From positions 62,001 to 126,000 of the forward strand of contig CAVYXV010000007.1 in NCBI GenBank assembly GCA_963772585.1: a DNA stretch of 64,000 nucleotides, read 5' to 3'. The DNA comes from CAVVXN01 sp963772585 (GTDB lineage Bacteria; Planctomycetota; PLA2; JAEUHO01). The translations under genes were made by a program, and so were the position numbers. The notes beneath the pieces were generated by a model. The model was given only the letters and a program-made list of their open reading frames with translations. It searched no databases and was not told where the DNA came from. Positions 58,764 through 64,000 of this stretch are shown in pieces. Each line of letters opens with the position of its first letter. Within the stretch, counting starts at the first letter, position 1.

Positions 58764-59804
58764 TCAGACCTTGCGGCGTAGGATGGCGCCCGAAGCGAAG
58801 CCCGATCCGAAGGCAACGTCGATCTCGAGGTGCACGCCGCCGTCGCCATTGTAGCGATCGCGTGTGTCGTAGTAGCCGATGGGGATCGAAGCCGCGGAGG
58901 TGTTCCCGTACTTGACGACACCATCGCTGTAGACCTTCTCGGAAGGGATGTGGAGCTTCTTGGCTACCATCTCGATGATCCGCAGATTGGCCTGGTGAGG
59001 GTAGATCCGATCGATGTCCTCGATATCGATGTTCGTCCCGGCGCTCTGGTTGTACTTGTCGATCACCGTTCGGATGTCGCTCACCATGGTCTGGCACGCG
59101 ACTCCGTACACCTTCCGCCCGTTCATCCGCAGGTAGGGGCGCGCACACTCCTTTCGGGTGACGAGCTTGCTGGAACCCGGGACGACGGGGCTCCCGAGGT
59201 CCATCTCGAGATACAGGACACTCCCGAACTGGCCGTTTGCGTGCGTGTGGGTGGCCAGGATCTCTCCTTGCTCGACGGACTTGAGCACGACGGCACCGGC
59301 GCCGTCGCCGAGGAGCACGCACGTGCTCCGATCCGTCCAGTCCGTGACGTGAGAGAGGCCGTCCACACCGATCACCAGAGAGACCAGGTCGCGGCCGTAC
59401 TTCAGCTTCTCGACGAGAATCCGGTCGTAGGCGGCCTCCACGGCGTAGATGAACCCGGAGCACCCCGCGGACACGTCGGATGCGGCCGCGTTGTCGGCCC
59501 CAAGGACGCGCTGCACCTGGGTGGCGAGGCTGGGGAACCGGAGCCAGGTGTTGACGCCGACGTGGATGTCCCCGACCTCCTCCGGTCCCACCCCCGCGTC
59601 GTCGAGCGCCTGCTGCGCGGCGGCCACAGCCATGTCGAGGATGGACTCCTCTTCGGAGAGGATGTGGCGCGTTCGAATGCCCGTGCGCCGCCGGATCCAC
59701 TCGTCGCTGGTGTCTACCATTTCGCTCAGGTCCGCGTTGGTCAGCACGCGCGGCGGGAGGTAGGCGCCGTAGCCGGCAAAGCCGATCTTCGGGAGGGTGT
59801 TCAT
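58764..59804 (-). CDS. fabH: 3-oxoacyl-ACP synthase III (KAS III)
   Basis: 346 residues from ATG 59804. The chain-initiating or related condensing enzyme of fatty-acid synthesis. Thiolase-fold motifs are all present: DTSDEWIRRRTGIRTRHI, the catalytic cysteine in VSAGCSGFIYAVEAA, GDGAGAVVLK, the histidine in IYPHQANLRIIEMVAKKL and the asparagine in VKYGNTSAASIPIGYYD. It ends with VAFGSGFASGAILRRKV. It is not adjacent to other fab genes, so it might instead serve a specialised acyl pathway (KAS III-like enzymes also make head-to-head or polyketide starters). The longer upstream frame is not coding. Confidence 0.93.
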   Translation of the reverse strand: MNTLPKIGFAGYGAYLPPRVLTNADLSEMVDTSDEWIRRRTGIRTRHILSEEESILDMAVAAAQQALDDAGVGPEEVGDIHVGVNTWLRFPSLATQVQRVLGADNAAASDVSAGCSGFIYAVEAAYDRILVEKLKYGRDLVSLVIGVDGLSHVTDWTDRSTCVLLGDGAGAVVLKSVEQGEILATHTHANGQFGSVLYLEMDLGSPVVPGSSKLVTRKECARPYLRMNGRKVYGVACQTMVSDIRTVIDKYNQSAGTNIDIEDIDRIYPHQANLRIIEMVAKKLHIPSEKVYSDGVVKYGNTSAASIPIGYYDTRDRYNGDGGVHLEIDVAFGSGFASGAILRRKV

Positions 59805-60024
59805 GGGGCGACGTGCTCCTCCGACGCTCCTGGGAGCACCGACGGTGGGACGCTCGCGCCCGAGGGCTGGGGCGTCGATGGATGGACCACCCACCATCTA
59901 CGCACAAAGCCGGACCGCCTACAACCGGGTGGTGTGTAATCCTCGTCGCTTCTGTGTAGCATGCCTGCGACACGGCGGGTGTCGCCGCTTCACCGGATCC
60001 GTGGATGGTGGGGCCCGGAGGGCG

Positions 60025-60723
60025 TCAGGGGACGAAGCGGTACCCGGCCCCGCGCACGGAAACGATGTGGCGCGGACGGGCCGGGTCGCGCTCCAGCGTC
60101 CGCCGGAGCCGTCGAATGAAGTTGTCGACCGCTCGCGTCTCGATGGTCCCTGGAATTCCCCAGACCTCCTCGAGGAAGGTCCCGCGCGAGATCACGCTTT
60201 CGGGCCGTGAGGCGAACAGGCGGAGGATGGCGAGCTCCTTCGCCGTGAGATCCACCTGTCTGCCGTCGTCGGCGACGGCGCGGTAGCTGTCGAACTCGAC
60301 CTTCCAGTCCCCGTACTGCAGCGTCTCGGGCGCGCCCTGCGGCGCGGAGGCTCGAGCCCAGACCTGGCGTCGCAACGCGCAGCGGATACGGGCCAGGACC
60401 TCGTCGAGATCGAAGGGCTTGGGAATGTAGTCGTCGGCGCCGGCGTCGAGTCCGGCGATGGCGTCCTCCGCCCGATGGAGGGCCGTGATCATGAGAATGG
60501 GGCGTGTGTCCCCGTCGCGGCGGAGCCGGCGGGCGACCTCGAGCCCGCCGATTCCCGGGAGCATGAGGTCGAGGAGAACCAGGTCGTAGTCGGCGCTGAC
60601 GAGAGCCTCCAGGGCCTCCTCGCCCGTCCCCACCCGGTCCACCTCGTAGCCGGCGTTGCGGAGATTGAATGCCAGCCCTTCCGCGAGGTGCTCTTCGTCT
60701 TCTACGAGAAGGAGGCGGTTCAC
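60025..60723 (-). CDS. OmpR/PhoB-family response regulator
   Basis: 232 residues from GTG 60723, overlapping the kinase stop (GTGA). The receiver has VEDEE near residue 8, the phospho-acceptor aspartate in LVLLDLMLPG, the T/S in MITALHRAEDA and the lysine in IPKPFDLDEV. A winged-helix output follows (VDLTAKELAILRLFASRPESVISRGTFLEEVWG...RAVDNFIRRLRRTLERDPARPRHIVSVRGAGYRFVP). It is the DNA-binding partner of the sensor kinase encoded just upstream. The regulon is unknown; no obvious direct-repeat operator was found nearby. Confidence 0.96.
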   Translation of the reverse strand: MNRLLLVEDEEHLAEGLAFNLRNAGYEVDRVGTGEEALEALVSADYDLVLLDLMLPGIGGLEVARRLRRDGDTRPILMITALHRAEDAIAGLDAGADDYIPKPFDLDEVLARIRCALRRQVWARASAPQGAPETLQYGDWKVEFDSYRAVADDGRQVDLTAKELAILRLFASRPESVISRGTFLEEVWGIPGTIETRAVDNFIRRLRRTLERDPARPRHIVSVRGAGYRFVP

Positions 60724-61691
60724 GCGGCCGTCTCCGCTTCCGCTGCGTCGGCCGCGGGCAGCCGGATCCAGATCGTCGTACCGCCTCCCACGCCGTCGCT
60801 CTCGGCACCCACGCGACCGCCGTGTCCGGAGACGATGGACTGGACCACGAAGAGGCCGATCCCGGTTCCGGTACGACTGCGGGGAGCCCCGTGTCCGCCG
60901 ACGCGGTAGAACCGACGAAACACGTCGCGGAGGTGATCGGTAGGGATTCCGATCCCCTCGTCGGTGGCCCGCAGTTCCACACCCTCCAGCGTCTGCCGCA
61001 CCCGAAGCGTGAGACGCGCCGGCTTCTCCCGTCGGTAGCGGATGGCATTGTCGACGATGTTGTCGAGGACCTGGCGGAACATGCCGGAGTCGATCGCGGC
61101 GCGGAGGGGCTGCGTTCCCTCGAGACGGAGATCGATCTCTCCCGCGTGCACGACGCCGGCGTCCTCGACGTAATCCTCGAGGTAGGCGTACAAGTCCATG
61201 TCGCGCGGGAAGACCGGCAATTCGTGGCCCCGGGGGCCGATCTCGGCGGCACGGAGGATGTTCGCGATCATGCGCGTGAGGCGGTCCACGTCGGCGAGGA
61301 TCCGCTCGACGAAGCGGGACCGGTCCGAGTCCGCGAGGTCACGCCCTCGGAGGGTCTGCGCGAACAGCTTGACCGATGAAAGGGGGGAGTTCAGCTCGTG
61401 GGTGACGGAGGCGAGGAAGTCCGACTGACGCTGGTTCCATCGCGTCCGCGTGATCACCTGGGCTCCGAGGATGGACGACAGCACGAGGATGGCGAGGAAC
61501 AGTGTGCTGCCGACGGCGATCATGGTCCAGTGCAGGGGCTCCGTGTTCAGCGCCAGCTCTCGGAACGCCTGGTAGTCGTGCACCAGCACGAGATTCCACA
61601 GGACGGTCAGCGTCACCACGAGGACGATGATCACTGTGAACAGGATCACGGGCCCGCGAAGGGAGAGGGCTCTCGGACGTGCGTCTCGCAT
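60720..61691 (-). CDS. Membrane sensor histidine kinase
   Basis: 323 residues from ATG 61691. Two membrane helices (VILFTVIIVLVVTLTVLWNLVL and MIAVGSTLFLAILVLSSIL) flank a short periplasmic loop of about 20 residues, so little room exists for extracellular sensing. HisKA: SDFLASVTHELNSPLSSVKLFAQTL, with the phospho-histidine in HELNSPL. The ATPase has the N box DNIVDNAIRYRRE, DEGIGIP and GTGIGLFVVQSIVSGHGG. It co-operates with the overlapping response regulator. The signal is probably in the membrane or cytoplasm, given the short loop. Confidence 0.95.
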   Translation of the reverse strand: MRDARPRALSLRGPVILFTVIIVLVVTLTVLWNLVLVHDYQAFRELALNTEPLHWTMIAVGSTLFLAILVLSSILGAQVITRTRWNQRQSDFLASVTHELNSPLSSVKLFAQTLRGRDLADSDRSRFVERILADVDRLTRMIANILRAAEIGPRGHELPVFPRDMDLYAYLEDYVEDAGVVHAGEIDLRLEGTQPLRAAIDSGMFRQVLDNIVDNAIRYRREKPARLTLRVRQTLEGVELRATDEGIGIPTDHLRDVFRRFYRVGGHGAPRSRTGTGIGLFVVQSIVSGHGGRVGAESDGVGGGTTIWIRLPAADAAEAETAA

Positions 61692-61861
61692 GCGCGGCTC
61701 CCGGAAGGGAGCGGCTCATGGTAACGCGATGCTCTCCTGGCGAGAGCGGCCGCCCTGCGCGCGGCTTCGGCGCCGCGCCTGCGCCGGTCGATCGGCGCGA
61801 TGGACTTTCGACCTCGGCCGGGACGAGCCCGGCCGAGGTCGTGGGGGTCGATGCTCGGGAG

Positions 61862-62155
61862 CTACCAGCGGCCGCGCTGGCCGCCACCGCCGCCCGAACG
61901 GTTCTCGCGGGGCTGAGCGACGTTCACCTTCAGGTTACGGCCATCGAGGTCGCGGCCGTCGAGGGCGCTCATGGCGGCCTGAGCCTCCGCGTCGCTGCCC
62001 ATCTCCACGAAGGCGAACCCGCGGGGTCGGCCGGTCTCGCGGTCGGTGATGATGTTGACGCTGGTCACGGTTCCGTGGGGGGAGAACGCGTCGCGAATGT
62101 CGTTCTCCGTGCTGTTGAACGACAGGTTGCCCACGTAGAGCTTGTTCTGAGACAT
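61862..62155 (-). CDS. RRM RNA-binding protein
   Basis: 97 residues from ATG 62155. A single RNA-recognition motif: RNP2 KLYVGNLSF at the start and RNP1 RGFAFVEM near residue 46, with the usual beta-alpha-beta spacing (DIRDAFSPHGTVTSVNIITDRETGRPRGFAFVEMGSDAEAQAAMSALDGRDLDGRNLKVNVAQP) and a glycine-rich tail (SGGGGGQRGRW). Like the cyanobacterial and planctomycete Rbp proteins it probably binds single-stranded RNA and may be cold- or stress-regulated. There is no strong Shine-Dalgarno right before the ATG; AAGGA lies about 15 bases upstream in an unusually A-rich leader. Confidence 0.93.
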   Translation of the reverse strand: MSQNKLYVGNLSFNSTENDIRDAFSPHGTVTSVNIITDRETGRPRGFAFVEMGSDAEAQAAMSALDGRDLDGRNLKVNVAQPRENRSGGGGGQRGRW

Positions 62156-62663
62156 GAGAGTTTTGCAGTCCTTGATTTGCCCCGGGGCGAAGGTGATCCG
62201 CGTTGGGGCCGTTGCGTTTGCGACAAAGCCCCAAAGGCGATCGGGAAGCCGGAGCGGGGTGATCCCGGCTCCGTGTTGCACCGATGTGCGAGAGAAGTTC
62301 TGTCACGAGGAGACTACCCTGGAGCGGGGGTGGGGGGCTGAACTTCCCCGGTCCGCCGCCCCGATTCCCCCGGGACGGGAGGGGCGTATCGCCGGGGCGC
62401 AGGCCGGTCGCTGCCCCCCCAGTCCCGATACGGCGCGGGAGTCGAGGCGGTGGGGGCGGCGGACGGGGGAGGACGCCCGGCCGCCGGACCGGCCGGCCGA
62501 GCCTGGCCGGCGCTTCCCCTGGACCCGGCGGGGACCGGGCCCGCAGGGCCCTTGACCCTCGGCGGGCCAGCGGCAGACCGTGGTCGTTGGGATCGGCTTC
62601 GGATGGGGACGGCGACGCGGATCCCCCTTGGGGGCGAGAGGTCGAGGGTCACGGAGCACGACG
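62156..62663. other. 508-bp leader/intergenic with a structured element
   Basis: Upstream of the RRM gene and downstream of the HemW-like gene, both on the minus strand. At 62251-62272 there is a bulged hairpin (GGAG-CGGG with CCCG-CTCC around a 5-base loop), 96 or more bases before the RRM start. It could be a terminator of the upstream gene or part of an RRM 5' leader. The 40 bases next to the ATG are A/T-richer than the surroundings. No gene seen in the rest. Confidence 0.4.
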
Positions 62664-63974
62664 TCATCGCTCGCGGTCTGGACGGCGTGGGCGGCCCGCT
62701 TGGAACGATGACGGCACGTGGGCCTTGGGGCTCCCCCGGGGGGCGGACGCCGCGGAAGGGCCGGGGTACCTCATGGCCCGGCCTTCCTCCTCCCTCGCTT
62801 CGATCGTCAGCGCTTCCCACAGCGGCTCGATGAAGCGGTACGTCACCCAGCGTTCCAGATCGTGGTAGGCCGCGTAGCCGCGGGACGTAAGGGCGAGCGT
62901 CCTGCCCTGCGGCCGGAGGTGCCCGGAGAGCGTCCCCAGACGGAGCAGCGCGGCACCCCCACGTGCCCCGGGGAACCCGGACACGGGCCGCACCTCCACG
63001 CGGCCCGTGTAGAGCCGCCAGAAGAGGTGGAAGGCAGCCGCGTGGAGGACCCCGAGGCGAAGGTCGCGGGCGATCGGAAGGTGCCCGCGTGCGAGGGCCT
63101 TTGCGTAGGCGTGCGGCGAGAAGTGGTTCACGAGGAAGCGTCGACCCGTGAACGTCGCCGCGCCGGCCCCGAGCCCGATGTAGCGGGGGCGCGTGATCGA
63201 GGAGTAGGAGGGCGCATCGCCGCGGCGAAACGTCCAGACGGCGTCCCGGACGTACCCGTGGCGCGAGGCGAGGTCGGCGGCCCGGTCGAGAGCCTCGTGC
63301 TCGAGGCGGCTGTCGTGCGGCCCCTTGCCGAAGGGCGTCATCCCGAATCGCATCAGGGGGTAGGTCGAAACCTGTTCGACCCCCGCCTGGAAGCAGGTCC
63401 GCACGTCGTCGAGGAAGGTCCTCATGTCGGCACGAGCCGTGTCGAAGATCAGATCGACGTCGATGCAAGCGAACCGCCCGCGCACCGCATCGAGAGCCCG
63501 ACGGGCGTGGGCACCCGTGTGGGGCCGACCCAGGCGGCGCAACACGCCGTCGTCGTACGACTGGACCCCGAGGCTCGCATGCGTGAATCCCATCGCCCCG
63601 AGCCGATCCAGCACGCCGGGGACCGCGTGCGAGGGCAGGACTTCGATGGCGCGCTCTCCCTCGACGGCCAGGCCCTCCAGAACCGGTGCCAATGCGTCGA
63701 GGCAGAGCGTCGGCGTTCCGCCGCCGACGTAGAGCGAGCCGAACGGTTGCGGGTGGGCTTCCGCGTGGAGGGCCGCCTCTCGCGCGAGCGCTTGAAAGTA
63801 CGGACCGACGCGCGAGGCTTCGAAGCGGACCTTGTTGTAGGGGCAGAACGGGCAGATCGTCGTGCAGAACGGCACGTGGACGTAGAGACCCGCTCGCCCA
63901 TTCAGCGATGCCGCAACGGGGCCCGCATCCACGGGCGCCGAGGGCCGTTCGTGGGGTGGTCGCAGGGTCCACAC
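62664..63974 (-). CDS. HemW/HemN-like radical SAM protein
   Basis: 436 residues from GTG 63974, close to the right edge of the window; an earlier start cannot be excluded. The radical SAM site is LYVHVPFCTTICPFCPYNK (CxxxCxxC). It is followed by SLYVGGGTPTLC, HASLGVQSYDDGVLRRLGRPHTGAHARRALDAV, VDLIFDTARA and the HemW-like WTFRRGDAPSYSSITRPRYIGLGAGAATF. It ends in a winged-helix-like region plus a proline/arginine-rich tail. HemW relatives are heme chaperones rather than coproporphyrinogen oxidases; which this is cannot be decided. No other heme genes nearby. Confidence 0.88.
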   Translation of the reverse strand: MWTLRPPHERPSAPVDAGPVAASLNGRAGLYVHVPFCTTICPFCPYNKVRFEASRVGPYFQALAREAALHAEAHPQPFGSLYVGGGTPTLCLDALAPVLEGLAVEGERAIEVLPSHAVPGVLDRLGAMGFTHASLGVQSYDDGVLRRLGRPHTGAHARRALDAVRGRFACIDVDLIFDTARADMRTFLDDVRTCFQAGVEQVSTYPLMRFGMTPFGKGPHDSRLEHEALDRAADLASRHGYVRDAVWTFRRGDAPSYSSITRPRYIGLGAGAATFTGRRFLVNHFSPHAYAKALARGHLPIARDLRLGVLHAAAFHLFWRLYTGRVEVRPVSGFPGARGGAALLRLGTLSGHLRPQGRTLALTSRGYAAYHDLERWVTYRFIEPLWEALTIEAREEEGRAMRYPGPSAASAPRGSPKAHVPSSFQAGRPRRPDRER

Positions 63975-64000
63975 GGGCCAGAGTCTCGCATGCCGCGCCG

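Noticed and set aside
1..64000. CRISPR arrays, prophage, complete insertion sequences, rRNA operons
   Set aside because: None visible. Cys- and Pro-rich coding repeats and G-runs are the only tandem-like patterns besides the items listed.

Overview
This is a very GC-rich (about 70% by eye), densely coded bacterial chromosome segment. The gene families point to a Planctomycetota-like organism. There is a three-gene operon of a PSCyt2/PSD1 (DUF1549/DUF1553) protein, a DUF1501 protein and a PPC-domain surface protein (15.3-20.6 kb). There are also DUF1080/LamG-like secreted proteins, an ECF sigma factor overlapping a kinase-ATPase-TPR gene, a second ECF factor with a C-terminal membrane anchor, and many lipoproteins and secreted proteins of unknown function. 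I saw no rRNA, tRNA, CRISPR array, phage gene or complete insertion sequence. The species cannot be named from the sequence.

Layout. 0-6 kb: a secreted Cys-cluster repeat protein (partial), a divergent outer-membrane barrel-like lipoprotein, and the ECF sigma/kinase pair. 6-12 kb: a gene-poor gap, a DinB protein, an ExbD-like remnant, a signal-peptide-bearing protein made of RND porter domains with no membrane bundle, a ferritin-like diiron protein, an OsmC protein and a PP-loop protein. 12-21 kb: a GT39 glycosyltransferase, a lipoprotein, a candidate TA-flanked MITE, the planctomycete surface operon and a Popeye-like membrane protein. 21-28 kb: a 1001-residue six-heme secreted cytochrome, then the biotin operon bioB-bioF-bioD-bioA on the minus strand with all junctions overlapping. 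28-39 kb: secreted and lipoprotein genes, including two pairs of divergent paralogs, plus glyoxalase-fold proteins. 39-44 kb: a DUF2779 nuclease, an amidohydrolase and a DUF1697 protein. 44-49.4 kb: a decay zone. It holds a truncated secreted gene, an ECF sigma factor whose membrane/carboxypeptidase-regulatory tail is broken by an in-frame stop, a frameshift and a repeat insertion, a chimeric GNAT/MmcQ remnant, and an inverted pair of about 180-bp repeats. 49.4-64 kb: a HIT protein, lipoproteins, a beta-propeller phosphoesterase, an M16 peptidase, FabH, a two-component system, an RRM RNA-binding protein and a HemW-like radical SAM protein.

How genes work together. The biotin operon turns pimeloyl thioester into biotin, but bioC/bioH are not in the window. 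The PSD1/DUF1501/PPC operon is a surface or periplasmic module typical of planctomycetes, with unknown substrate. The two-component system and the two ECF systems are the local regulators. The most unusual items are the soluble RND-porter protein, the MITE inside a 14-bp palindrome, the decayed ECF fusion with its inverted repeats, and the Popeye-like protein. No clearly new multi-gene defence or biosynthetic system was found. Calls rest on motif reading alone.
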